Source: DATKDP01 sp035546335
GTDB lineage: Bacteria > Acidobacteriota > Thermoanaerobaculia > Gp7-AA8
Direction of reading: 5' to 3'
NCBI GenBank assembly: GCA_035546335.1
Contig: DATKDP010000024.1
Span: 37,167-101,166 of the forward strand
Length of the DNA: 64,000 bases
A program made the translations under genes and the position numbers. The notes beneath the pieces were generated by a model. That model made no database searches. It was not told where the DNA came from and worked only from the letters and a program-made list of their open reading frames with translations. The number at the start of each line of letters is the position of its first letter. Position 1 is the stretch's first letter. Shown here piece by piece: positions 55,645 through 63,864 of this stretch.

Positions 55645-56598
55645 TCACTTCAACCCCTTCGCCACCTCAACTCCGTGACGATCGTTCGGCATCAGCACCG
55701 CGGCACGGTTCAGGTACGCTTCGGCTTCGAGCTGGTTGCCCAGGACCGCGTGAAGCTTGCCCACATAGAGGTTGGCCATCGCGCAATTCGGATCGATGCG
55801 CAGCGCGTTTCTGAGCATCTTGAGCGCGCTCGCCGGCGGTGAGATGCGAAGCTCATAACGGCACCAGATCGCCTCGGCTGCATACGTCCCATTCTGCGCG
55901 ATCGATCGTCGTCGCGAGACGGATCTCGTCGAGCATCGTCCGTTGTGGGCGGCGTCGACGACCTTCCGCTGGTCGGAGCTCAGGCGCAGCTCTCCGAGTC
56001 CAAAGAGCGGATCGCGTGCAATGGCGAGGTACTTTCGTCTCGCGAAAGCGACCGCTTCTTCCGCTGCCTCCTGCGTTTCGATTTTCATGATCCCGGTGAC
56101 GAGGAGCTGCGGCACTTTGACGCGCAGAGCCGAAGTGGCGGGCGGCACGTCGTAAAGGACCTTCCACGTGCCGCGCTTCCAGCGGAAGGGCTCGAGCAGC
56201 TTCCGGCCGAGGTTCTGCTGGAGAGTGCGATCGAGCTCGGTCGGAGTGAGGAGCTCGCGCTCGGTCAGAATTTCGCCGAGAGGAACTGTTCGCGAGGCCG
56301 CAAGGTTGAGCGCAGTGTGACAATCCTTTTCGGAGAGTCTCCCCGAAGCCACTAGAAAGCGCCCGAGAGTCTCCGTGGCAATGTTCGATCGGCATTCGAC
56401 GGGCGAGCCTTCGTCGAATACGACGTCCTTTTCCATGTGCTTGCTGCGCAGCTCGAGCACGGCGCTCTCCTCCCGCACCGCGAGAGCGAGAAGGAGAATC
56501 GGATACGGCGTCTCCTCGAGCGTTCCGGCGCGTGTGAGCAGAGCCGCATCGAGCTCTGCGCGTGTGGGGGTCGGCGGCGAGATGGGTGCCTTCGGCAT
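55645..56598 (-). CDS. DUF4388/TPR protein with a probable double frameshift
   Basis: The N-terminal 165 residues fit DUF4388 (VLELRSKHMEKDVVFDEGSP, LGRFLVASGRLSEKDCHTAL, RKLLEPFRWKRGTWKV), a domain found in regulators of predatory and gliding bacteria. The C-terminus has TPR helices (ALRIDPNCAMANLYVGKLHA). Between about 55936 and 55876 the annotated frame (CSTRSVSRRRSIAQNG) is unlike the family. The other frame reads MLDEIRLATTIDRAEW, which does fit. Two compensating single-base indels would restore one continuous product. ATG 56598 has GGAA upstream. Confidence 0.65.
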   Translation of the reverse strand: MPKAPISPPTPTRAELDAALLTRAGTLEETPYPILLLALAVREESAVLELRSKHMEKDVVFDEGSPVECRSNIATETLGRFLVASGRLSEKDCHTALNLAASRTVPLGEILTERELLTPTELDRTLQQNLGRKLLEPFRWKRGTWKVLYDVPPATSALRVKVPQLLVTGIMKIETQEAAEEAVAFARRKYLAIARDPLFGLGELRLSSDQRKVVDAAHNGRCSTRSVSRRRSIAQNGTYAAEAIWCRYELRISPPASALKMLRNALRIDPNCAMANLYVGKLHAVLGNQLEAEAYLNRAAVLMPNDRHGVEVAKGLK

Positions 56599-56653
56599 GA
56601 TCGTTTCCGGCAACGCCGAATTGTAAGCCGGTTCCACAAAACCTGCCGCACGG

Positions 56654-56688
56654 GAGAGCGGGCCTCCCGCGCCCGCCCTGTGGCGGGC
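56654..56688 (+). repeat. GC-rich repeat, copy 2, with hairpin
   Basis: GAGAGCGGGCCTCCCGCGCC and the next five bases (56654-56678) match the block at 54105. The adjoining GCCCGCC-CTGT-GGCGGGC (56671-56688) is a perfect 7-bp hairpin just upstream of the peroxiredoxin promoter. Confidence 0.6.
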
Positions 56689-56696
56689 CCATCGAG

Positions 56697-56726
56697 ACGA
56701 CAGCGATAAGGGACGTGGCCTATAAT
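56697..56726 (+). promoter_or_regulatory. Promoter of the peroxiredoxin gene
   Basis: ACGACA (56697-56702) and a perfect TATAAT (56721-56726) are separated by 18 nt. The leader would be about 65 nt. No OxyR or PerR site is recognisable by eye. Confidence 0.6.
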
Positions 56727-56797
56727 CCCTTTCACGAATGACACCTCGCGGTCTCGTGCGACACCTGATTCGTCTGATCTCGGGAAAGGAGGGAGCG

Positions 56798-57235
56798 ATG
56801 CCCGCAGCGGGAGACATGGCGCCTGACTTCGAGGCGCTCGACCATCTGGGAGAGCCCTTGAGGCTTCGCGACTTCCGGGGACGGAGAGTCGTTCTCTGGT
56901 TTTTCCCGAAGGCCGACACCCCCGGGTGAACGGCGGAGGGTTCCGGGTTCCGGGACCTCGCCGATCAGTACCGGGAGAAGAACACCGAGATCATCGGCTG
57001 CAGTTTCGATGATCAGGAGGCGAGCCGGAAATTCGCCGAGAAATACCGCTTCCCCTTCCGGCTGATCTGCGACACCGAGCGGAAGGTGGGAATGCTGTAC
57101 GGCGCCTGTGACGATCCATCGGAAGAGCTCGCGCGCAGGATTGCCTATCTCATCGGCGAGGACGGGCGAATCGTCGAAGCACACCCGAAAGTCAGCGCAC
57201 GCGAGTATCCCTATTCGCAGCTGCAGCGGTTGTGA
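56798..57235 (+). CDS. Peroxiredoxin selenoprotein (BCP/PrxQ type, in-frame TGA = Sec44)
   Basis: Conventional reading ends at TGA 56927-56929 after FFPKADTPG. In BCP-type peroxiredoxins that motif is followed by the peroxidatic Cys (TPGC). Reading through gives TAEGSGFRDLADQYREKNTE and onward to SAREYPYSQLQRL with a stop at 57233, for 145 residues, full family length. The second Cys five residues on, present in some PrxQ, is absent. AAGGAGG precedes the ATG. A stable hairpin lies 2 nt after the TGA. The predicted role is peroxide reduction with a selenol. A nonsense mutation is the alternative, but it would have to hit exactly the catalytic codon. Confidence 0.85.
56932..56962 (+). promoter_or_regulatory. 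SECIS-like hairpin of the peroxiredoxin gene
   Basis: The left arm GGCGGAGGGTTCC pairs with GGGACCTCGCC around the 7-nt loop GGGTTCC. Two single-base bulges lie in the lower stem. The loop begins 15 nt after the TGA and starts with G, close to the bacterial SECIS model. A like element follows the TGA of the OsmC-family gene. Confidence 0.65.
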
Positions 57236-57556
57236 GTGTTCCCAATGCCCTTTGCGTGCTGCGTGTGCGGCTCGTGCGAGCGCAACGCATCCCTGACATC
57301 ACGCCTGGTGGAGCCAGCCGGTGGAAAGAAGTGATGGTTCGCTCCGGAGCCGTGCGACGAGCTCCGTCCGGGAGTGACTCTTCGTCTTGACCAGCAGACT
57401 GCGCACAGCCTAAAAACGTGAGTTCATTGCGAGCGCCGGCGGGCCGGATGCGAGGCGCCGCGACGAGGCGATGCGGGTTCATCGGCGAGGAGCGGCAACG
57501 AAGCAGACGGCTCGCCGCCGCCGCAAGGGACCCACGTTTTCAGGCTGGACACGACA
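57236..57556. repeat. Non-coding spacer containing a terminal-inverted-repeat element (57408-57547)
   Basis: AGCCTAAAAACGTG (57408-57421) and CACGTTTTCAGGCT (57534-57547) are inverted copies matching at 13 of 14 bases around a 112-nt GC-rich core with no ORF. This is the size and shape of a small non-autonomous (MITE-like) element. The first 170 nt of the spacer show no gene, promoter or terminator that I can support. Confidence 0.65.
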
Positions 57557-58027
57557 CTAGGCGCGCGTCTCGACGAACGTCGCTACATCGCCTGGTCGCC
57601 GGAGCATCTTGTCGACTTCGCCGATGTGGACCTCTTCATTGAAGACCATCTGCCGGGCGTACTCCTCGAGCATGACCGATTTGCCCTCGACGAGGTGAAA
57701 GAGCCGCCGATAGAGCTCCACAGCCGCCCGCTCCTCGACGAGTGCCTCCCGCAGAATGTCGCCGATATCGTGCTTGTGACTTTCGAGAAGGTGGCCGATC
57801 GCCAGCGACGGATGTTCACCGAATGTCGTGATCATTTCGCCGGCCTGCTGGGCGTGCATCATCGATTCGGACGCCTGCCCGCGAAGCCACGAAACGATGG
57901 GGATGCGATTGTAGCCGAACACCATGAACGAGTAGTGGGTGTAGCGGACCACGGCAGCAAGCTCGCTTTCGAGAATCCGATTGAGCAGGTCGATCACCGA
58001 TGCCTTGTCGATTCCTGGTTCCGTCAT
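57557..58027 (-). CDS. Bacterioferritin/ferritin-like protein
   Basis: The 156-residue four-helix protein has ferritin-type metal ligands: Glu in ILESELAAVVRYTHY, a Glu/His pair in SESMMHAQQAGEM, Glu in VEERAAVELY, and a Glu/His pair in FNEEVHIGEVDKML. It probably stores or detoxifies iron, which fits the nearby peroxiredoxin. AAGGAG is 8 nt before ATG 58027; the longer upstream frame has no support. Confidence 0.85.
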   Translation of the reverse strand: MTEPGIDKASVIDLLNRILESELAAVVRYTHYSFMVFGYNRIPIVSWLRGQASESMMHAQQAGEMITTFGEHPSLAIGHLLESHKHDIGDILREALVEERAAVELYRRLFHLVEGKSVMLEEYARQMVFNEEVHIGEVDKMLRRPGDVATFVETRA

Positions 58028-58046
58028 GCGCCATCTCCTTTTCTCA

Positions 58047-58418
58047 TCAACTGCTTTTCTCGCCGGTCGTGTATTCGAGAAACTGCTCGAGACTCGCAAT
58101 CATCATCTGCAACGCGTCGTCGGGCGAGGACGCCACGAAATCTTTCGCGTCGATCGGCTGATGGGGGATGGGCCTCTCGACCTGCACGATCTCGTCGCTC
58201 GACTCCACCGGCTGATGCGCCTCGTCCTGTGGAAATGTCGGCTGCAATCGAAACATCTCCGATTCCCAGAAACGGCAGCGGAAGCGGTCGCTGCGCTCCA
58301 GATCGCGAAGGAGCTCGATCCTCACCGTCCAGAAGTCACTGCCGAGCTGGATGTCGACTTCGACCGCTCGCACCAGCTCGAACAGCGGACTCCGCACCGC
58401 AGGATGTTCCAACCGCAC
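58047..58418 (-). CDS. Hypothetical protein, 123 aa
   Basis: The start is GTG at 58418 with AGGAGG 6 nt upstream, a strong site that excludes the longer frame. The product has an N-terminal beta-rich region (SPLFELVRAVEVDIQLGSDFWTVRIELL) and an acidic C-terminal helix (SPDDALQMMIASLEQFLEYTTGE). No signal peptide or known motif is seen. It is 19 nt upstream of the ferritin-like gene, so the two are likely co-transcribed. Confidence 0.65.
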   Translation of the reverse strand: MRLEHPAVRSPLFELVRAVEVDIQLGSDFWTVRIELLRDLERSDRFRCRFWESEMFRLQPTFPQDEAHQPVESSDEIVQVERPIPHQPIDAKDFVASSPDDALQMMIASLEQFLEYTTGEKSS

Positions 58419-58579
58419 TCGAAACCTCCTCGCCGAATTGCAAACCGATGCACAGGATACATCAGCCGAGCGCCGCACGAGCTCGTCGCATCCGGCGGAT
58501 TCATGGGGACGCCGCTCTCCGGGGACATCGATTCCGGCACACAAGCTGCTATCGAGACGGAGGTGTGAAGGGGGGAATG

Positions 58580-58756
58580 ATGTGGTGTATTCAATGTGCT
58601 CATGAACTGACCGACTGCGAATGCAACGACCTGGAGGAGCGGCTGGCGAATCTCTTCGGCAGCTGCGCCGAGATGGCCGCACTGCAGAATCTCCAGGCGA
58701 GGAAGGTCAAACGACGATTTGAGCAGCCTCTCGAGTCGACGCGAAGCGATGCGTAG
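58580..58756 (+). CDS. Small Cys-rich protein, 58 aa
   Basis: The product starts MWCIQCAHELTDCECNDLEE, with CxxC and CxC groups that could bind one metal, then a helical tail (FGSCAEMAALQNLQARKVKRRFE). AAGGGGGG lies 4 nt before this ATG; the ATG one codon earlier is also possible. No family is recognised. A longer frame running from 57626 is not real, because it covers the two minus-strand genes. Confidence 0.55.
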   Translation: MWCIQCAHELTDCECNDLEERLANLFGSCAEMAALQNLQARKVKRRFEQPLESTRSDA

Positions 58757-58759
58757 GAC

Positions 58760-59494
58760 TCAGGGCTCGTAACGGCGTGTCGGGATTCCCCCCTCGGCAC
58801 TGATGCTCAGCTGCGCCATCGTCCGGATCATTTCGCGCTCCTGACGAGTTCCACGCGCGTACACCTCGAGCAGGAGCTTCACGTTGTCTCCGTCCTCGTC
58901 GACCGAAATGGAGAATCCGTCCAACGGTTGCTCGGGCTCGCTGCTTTCGCTCCGGCGCCACGCACCGCCGACGAAGCGATAGCAGACGTAGCCGCTCGTT
59001 GCGGCGCTGCGCTGATAGGAGCTGGCCGCCTCGGGTGGTATCCCGCGCGCATTCGCCTTCTGCTCATCGAGAGAGCGCGTCACCAGATCCTCGATCATCG
59101 AGCGAAGAACCGCATCACACGCCGGAGGCACGAATCGACTGAAATGAATCCCTGAGCGATAGACCGGACTCCCTCCCGGCCGTGTCGGCTTCTGATGAAG
59201 GGCAGTCCTCACGATTTCGGCCTCCACGCGGATGGGGTCGCCGCGCCAGTCGAACTCGAGAACGACCTTTTCCCCCGGCGCCACCTCCTGCCGGTGAGCC
59301 ACCAGCGCCCCGGTGAGGCAAACATCGATCACGACGGCTTTCCCCCCGTCGAGCGTACCGATGATCTTCTCGGCGAGGTTGATCCTCTCGTAGCGCCGCC
59401 GCGCGAACGTTTCCATCATTCCCTGTGATCTCGACATGATCCTCGGCGCTGTAATCGCCATCAGCGACGATCGTTCAGCCCGACCGTCGTCCAT
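58760..59494 (-). CDS. PilZ-domain protein
   Basis: The 244-residue product has a PilZ-like domain starting RRRYERINLAEKIIGTLDGGKAVVIDVCLTGALV; the usual RxxxR and D/NxSxxG c-di-GMP motifs are present as RRRYER and DVCLTGA, with Ser replaced by Cys-Leu. The C-terminal 100 residues are an unrecognised alpha/beta region. It may sense c-di-GMP. The start is uncertain: no ribosome site precedes 59494, and Met codons at 59461 and later are possible. Confidence 0.7.
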   Translation of the reverse strand: MDDGRAERSSLMAITAPRIMSRSQGMMETFARRRYERINLAEKIIGTLDGGKAVVIDVCLTGALVAHRQEVAPGEKVVLEFDWRGDPIRVEAEIVRTALHQKPTRPGGSPVYRSGIHFSRFVPPACDAVLRSMIEDLVTRSLDEQKANARGIPPEAASSYQRSAATSGYVCYRFVGGAWRRSESSEPEQPLDGFSISVDEDGDNVKLLLEVYARGTRQEREMIRTMAQLSISAEGGIPTRRYEP

Positions 59495-59688
59495 GTTGTC
59501 GTCTCATCAGGTGAAAAAGATACATCGGAAGAGGCGGCGGATCTAGTCGAAACCGGGCTCGAGCGGGAACAAGCAAGCTCTGGCATTCAAAATGCCTCCG
59601 ATCATCAAATAATTGAAAACAAGGTCACATCGTTCGATCGTCCCGAAAGATTGTCCATCGTGAGGAGTTATTTGGTATTCCGTTCGCA

Positions 59689-60795
59689 ATGAACGAGAAC
59701 GTGCAAGAACCACGACATCCAACCTTTCTGCTCCTCACTCTGCTCTCTGTGCTGACGCTCGGTAGCCGAACCTCCCTTGCAGCATGGTCGTATTCCGAGC
59801 TCCCCTTGAGATCATCCTCGTTCGCCGATTCCGATTCCGCGCCAGCGCTCTCCTACCCGATCGCCGTGGCAGCCGACGCTCTCGGGAGCCTCTATGTCGC
59901 TGATTCCGGAAATCACGTGATCAAGCGCATCAGCCCCGCAGGCGAGATGACGATTCTGGCTGGCATGCCGGGCGTGGCAGGCGATGTGGATGGCGTCGGC
60001 GTTGCGGCCCGTTTCCGTTACCCTTCGGGCGTCGCCGTCGACATCGATGGCACGGTCTACGTCGCCGACACGGCGAATAGCGCGATCCGGCGCATTGATC
60101 CGGGCGGCGTAGTCTCCACCGTGGCGGGGAAGCAGGGAGAGCCGGGTGTGGACGATGGTCCGGCCGACCTCGCCCGCTTCGGATTTCCGACCGGACTGGC
60201 GCTCGATGTTCACGGCGTCCTCTACATAGCCGATTCGTCGAATCATGCAATCAGGAGGATCGGCCGCGACGGCCTGGTGACGACGATCGCAGGCAGGGCC
60301 GGGCATGTGGGATATCGAGACGGTCCGGCACACGAGTCGCTCCTCTGGCAGCCCTGGGGGCTCGCGGTCGACTCGGCGGGCCGCCTGATTTTCTCCGACA
60401 GCGGAAGTCATACGATTCGGATGCTGTCGACTGACGGTGTGACCACCCTCTTCGGTTCAGCCGGATCGAGGGGAAGTCGCGACGGCAACGCTGACCAGGC
60501 CCGCTTCGACCGGCCCACGGGAATCAGCATCGACGCGCGAGACCGCATCTTCGTTACCGATTCGAACAATCACACGCTGAGGATGATCGACGGAGCGGAG
60601 GTGGTGACGATCGGCGGAAAGGCGGGCTCGCCGGGCACGGCCGACGGAATCGAAGGATCGTCTCGCTTCAACTACCCCTTCGATGTCGAGGTTCTCGGAG
60701 ACGACCGGCTGGCGATCGTGGAGCTGATCGGACATGCGCTGCGGATCGCGACTGAAACGCGGGATTCATCCCGCAGGCGCGGTATCAGTCGCTGA
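59689..60795 (+). CDS. Exported NHL-repeat beta-propeller protein
   Basis: The 368-residue product has a signal peptide (FLLLTLLSVLTLGSRTSLAA) and about six NHL blades (PIAVAADALGSLYVADSGNH, PSGVAVDIDGTVYVADTANS, PTGLALDVHGVLYIADSSNH, PTGISIDARDRIFVTDSNNH). The propeller is likely a binding scaffold at the surface or periplasm. The ATG has no Shine-Dalgarno. A 10-codon ORF (GTG 59660) with a GAGG-less start ends by overlapping the ATG. The spacer 59495-59688 is AT-richer than average and shows no gene. Confidence 0.75.
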   Translation: MNENVQEPRHPTFLLLTLLSVLTLGSRTSLAAWSYSELPLRSSSFADSDSAPALSYPIAVAADALGSLYVADSGNHVIKRISPAGEMTILAGMPGVAGDVDGVGVAARFRYPSGVAVDIDGTVYVADTANSAIRRIDPGGVVSTVAGKQGEPGVDDGPADLARFGFPTGLALDVHGVLYIADSSNHAIRRIGRDGLVTTIAGRAGHVGYRDGPAHESLLWQPWGLAVDSAGRLIFSDSGSHTIRMLSTDGVTTLFGSAGSRGSRDGNADQARFDRPTGISIDARDRIFVTDSNNHTLRMIDGAEVVTIGGKAGSPGTADGIEGSSRFNYPFDVEVLGDDRLAIVELIGHALRIATETRDSSRRRGISR

Positions 60796-60893
60796 TTCGA
60801 GCAGGTTGTCAGCCTCTCGCAGCAGACGAGCCACGAGGGCCCAATGATCCGAAGGCCCTTCCTTCACCCCCTACGCATTGGCGATCCGGCAGG

Positions 60894-61718
60894 TCACTGC
60901 CGTCGCATGTAGTAACGCTTGAGCCAGCGACTCAATCCGTCGAGTCCGGGAAAGAGCACACGCTCGGTGATGTTCGCCTGATCGAGTTTGTCGCGAATCT
61001 CCCACTTGAGGCCTGCGGGAATGATGATCTTGCGGCAAAGGCCTTCGCTGGCCGCCAGGACCTGAGTCGGCGGCAGCGACGCCCGGGAGATCACCGAGAA
61101 GAGAGCGAACTGATTGACGATGCGCTGGTCGAGGGAAGGGGGCTCGAAGAAGACGACGAAGTCACGATCCGAGAGGGCGTCGAAATCGCTCAGGGTCGGA
61201 GCCACGCGGTTGAGCATCTCGGTGGTGAAGATCAGGGCGGCATCGACTTGCAGAAGATCGCGGAGCCGCGCCGGCAGCAGATCGTTCGTTCGAGAATAGT
61301 CGACCTGCCAGATGCACCCGTCGACATCGAACTGAGTCGAGTCCTGTGTGGCGAAGTGAAGGGCGATGAAGGGCGAATAGCTCCAGTCGAGAAGACGCGT
61401 CGGAAGGCCGTGATGCTTTCCGAGCGAGAGCCAGTTCCAGACGGTGTCCTCTCCGACGGGACTGAGCAGCGCATACTTGCGGAAATGGCGGAGCAGATGC
61501 AGCTCGTGCTGCTCGAAGCCGCCGGTCTGCAGCGAGGTGCTCAGATCGTGCTCCACGCGCGAGGAGCCGCGAAACGCGAAGGGGGACCGATAACGCGCAA
61601 TCGACTCCTGCCACGACCTCTCGAACAGCCGATCGTTCAGCTCACCCCAGCTCCCGACGACGATCTCTTCGATCGTATTCAGACGTTGAGCTCCTCCCCC
61701 GGACTGCTGTCCGTCCAT
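60894..61718 (-). CDS. FRG-domain protein
   Basis: The 274-residue product has the FRG motif: FAFRGSSRVEHDLSTSLQ, HHGLPTRLLDWSYSPFIALHFA, and DFVVFFEPPSLDQRIVNQ, with C-terminal KIIIPAGLKWEIRDKL. FRG domains are found in phage-defence and toxin-like proteins of unknown chemistry. ATG 61718 has GCAGGAGAG upstream and shares its A with the stop of the preceding exported protein (TGATG). Confidence 0.85.
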   Translation of the reverse strand: MDGQQSGGGAQRLNTIEEIVVGSWGELNDRLFERSWQESIARYRSPFAFRGSSRVEHDLSTSLQTGGFEQHELHLLRHFRKYALLSPVGEDTVWNWLSLGKHHGLPTRLLDWSYSPFIALHFATQDSTQFDVDGCIWQVDYSRTNDLLPARLRDLLQVDAALIFTTEMLNRVAPTLSDFDALSDRDFVVFFEPPSLDQRIVNQFALFSVISRASLPPTQVLAASEGLCRKIIIPAGLKWEIRDKLDQANITERVLFPGLDGLSRWLKRYYMRRQ

Positions 61719-62359
61719 CACTCTCCTGCGCAGAGTTGACCGCTCAAGACACAAGCTCCGATGCGGTGCAGAAGCTGCGCCGCCGCCGCAGGATCTGCCA
61801 CGCTGCCAGCCGTTCCTGCAGCCGAACCTCCCGCCGCCCCATGTCCCGGCGCTCCGGCAGCTCCCACTGTCTGTAGCGAGCCGGGGGCCCCGGCCGAGGC
61901 TGGAGCGGTAGTCGTTGCACCCGCCGCGGGCGCTCCCACCGGCGCGGCGAGCGACACTCCTGCCTGCGACCCCTTCGGGAGCGCATAGGCTTCACCGACG
62001 ACCCAGCAGATGATGTCGAGAAGATCGACCTGTCGCGATCCGCCCTGGTATGCATTCATTACAGTCTTCCACGATGATCCCGATGACTTGAGATCCCTGG
62101 CGCGGAGTCCTTTAATCACGTCCTCGAGCGCCCTCTTCTGCTCGGGCGTGGCGGCGGCGATGGCGGCCGGCGGCGTAACACAGCGCTGCCGCAGCGAGAC
62201 GAGATCGGCGCTTCCCCCCGAAGTGGGGAGCGTCGAGAGTTTGAGATTCGGTGCAGAGACGGCGACGGCCGTTGTGAGGGTCGCGCCTTTCTCACCCGCG
62301 GTCGCCAGCGTGGAGAGAGTCGAGGCGAGCAGCATCAATAGGTATCGGGTCGAGTGCAT
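61718..62359 (-). CDS. Exported Ala/Gly-rich hypothetical protein
   Basis: The 213-residue product has a signal peptide (RYLLMLLASTLSTLATAG). A helical middle follows (AATPEQKRALEDVIKGLRAR), then a low-complexity Ala/Gly/Pro tail (residues about 130-195) ending in two Cys (IGACVLSGQLCAGE). GGAG lies 7 nt before ATG 62359; the frame upstream is not supported. It is translated just ahead of the FRG gene and coupled to it. Confidence 0.65.
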   Translation of the reverse strand: MHSTRYLLMLLASTLSTLATAGEKGATLTTAVAVSAPNLKLSTLPTSGGSADLVSLRQRCVTPPAAIAAATPEQKRALEDVIKGLRARDLKSSGSSWKTVMNAYQGGSRQVDLLDIICWVVGEAYALPKGSQAGVSLAAPVGAPAAGATTTAPASAGAPGSLQTVGAAGAPGHGAAGGSAAGTAGSVADPAAAAQLLHRIGACVLSGQLCAGE

Positions 62360-62625
62360 GGCATCTCCGGCGAGGTTCATTGTATCGGAGTTTCCCGCAC
62401 CTTGATTCCGGAGTCGGTGTGGACTACTCTTCGCCGCATGCTGCAGGGTGCGGGCAGTCGAGCCCGCAGGACTTCCGAGCGGTCGGGCCGCCGCTCCCTC
62501 TCTCGCGACGCAGTCCTCTCGCGATCGAATCGTCGCGGCGGTTCCCCTGCTCGCTCCCCCCGTGCACCAACAGCGACGCGTTTCCATCCTTCAGACAGCG
62601 GGGCGGATCACTCAGGACATCGACC

Positions 62626-63864
62626 GTGACCATTGGCGACTTTCTCCTTTCACTCATCGCGATCTTCGCCGCGGCGAAGCTCATGGGCGAGCTCGCCGAA
62701 CGAATCGGACAGCCGGCCGTTCTGGGCGAAATGGTGGGAGGGATCCTCATCGGAGTGTCGGGACTCCACCTGATCGATCCGCATGACGAGACGATTCATC
62801 TTCTCTCGGAGCTCGGCGTCGTTCTTCTCCTCTTTCTGATCGGACTCGAGACCGACCTCCGAAAGCTGCTCTCGGTCGGCGGCGCGGCCTCGGCCGTCGC
62901 GGTCGTCGGAGTCGTGCTCCCCTTCGCCGGGGGTTATGGCGTCGGTCTGATGCTCGGGTTTCCGTCGACTGTGGCCGTCTTTCTCGGCGCTTCTCTGACA
63001 GCCACCTCCGTCGGCATCACCGCACGGGTGCTTTCGGATCTGGGCCATCTCCACGATCCGGAATCGCAGGTGGTGCTCGGTGCCGCCGTCGTCGACGACA
63101 TCCTCGGACTGATCCTTCTGAGCGTGGTGGGAGCCATCGCCGGAGGGCACGCCCTCTCTCTCTCAGGCATTGCCAGAGTCGTCGGGGTCGCATTCGGATT
63201 CGTGATCCTCGCCGTCGTCATCGGCTCGCTCCTGGCACCGAGCCTGATCCGAACGATCGGACGACTCCGCGTCGGAAAGGCGCTTTTCTTCGCCTCGATC
63301 ATGTTCGCCTTCGGTCTGGCCTTCCTCGCCTTCAAGGTGGGATCGGCTCTGATCATCGGTGCGTTCGCGGCAGGACTGGTCCTGGCCCGAACTGAACGTG
63401 GACACCAGATCGAGCGCGAAGTGCACGACATCGCGCAGTTCTTCATTCCCATCTTCTTCGTCTCGGTCGGAGCGGCGATCGACCTTCGTTCTCTCAGCCC
63501 TTTCGATCCCGAGACTCAGAGATTCTTCGTCATCGGTCTCCTTCTCACTCTGGTGGCGATTCTCGGAAAGGTCGCGGCAGGGTGGGCTGCATACGGAGGG
63601 TCGATGCGAAAACTCGTCGTCGGCGTCGGAATGGTCCCACGCGGAGAAGTCGGCCTGATATTCGCTCAGATCGGACGTTCGACCGGGGTCCTCTCGGCCG
63701 GGCTCTACAGCTCGGTCGCTCTGATGGTCATCATCACCACGTTTCTCGCCCCTCCGGTGCTTCGCATTCTCATCGGACAGCGGGCAAAGGAGGAATATGG
63801 AGGAGTCACCGACCTCTACGTGATGAAAGACAGGCCGGAAGGGAGGGCAGAGGCTGGGGACTAG
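62626..63864 (+). CDS. CPA2-family cation/proton antiporter
   Basis: The 412-residue protein has about 12 membrane helices of the KefB/NapA type: LAERIGQPAVLGEMVGGILIG, LLFLIGLETDLRKLL, and LGAAVVDDILGLILLS with the paired Asp of the ion site. GTG 62626 (VTIGDFLLSL) is preferred, with AGGA about 9 nt upstream; the longer frame from 62380 adds residues that do not look coding. The stop TAG lies at the edge of an IS630-type element, so the C-terminus may be altered. Confidence 0.88.
   Translation: MTIGDFLLSLIAIFAAAKLMGELAERIGQPAVLGEMVGGILIGVSGLHLIDPHDETIHLLSELGVVLLLFLIGLETDLRKLLSVGGAASAVAVVGVVLPFAGGYGVGLMLGFPSTVAVFLGASLTATSVGITARVLSDLGHLHDPESQVVLGAAVVDDILGLILLSVVGAIAGGHALSLSGIARVVGVAFGFVILAVVIGSLLAPSLIRTIGRLRVGKALFFASIMFAFGLAFLAFKVGSALIIGAFAAGLVLARTERGHQIEREVHDIAQFFIPIFFVSVGAAIDLRSLSPFDPETQRFFVIGLLLTLVAILGKVAAGWAAYGGSMRKLVVGVGMVPRGEVGLIFAQIGRSTGVLSAGLYSSVALMVIITTFLAPPVLRILIGQRAKEEYGGVTDLYVMKDRPEGRAEAGD

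Noticed and set aside
56599..56919. N-terminal extension of the DUF4388 protein
   Set aside because: It is antisense to the peroxiredoxin gene and its promoter and has no family similarity.
56738..56929. A 63-residue ORF as a separate small protein
   Set aside because: It is the N-terminal part of the peroxiredoxin, cut at the selenocysteine TGA; the real start is 56798 with AAGGAGG.
57626..58579. Long plus-strand frame running across the ferritin-like and 58047 genes
   Set aside because: Its sequence has no family resemblance and it is antisense to two genes with strong ribosome sites; only the part from 58580 is credible.
62380..62625. N-terminal extension of the antiporter
   Set aside because: The extension is Ser/Arg/Pro-rich and not membrane-like; GTG 62626 gives the normal start of the family.
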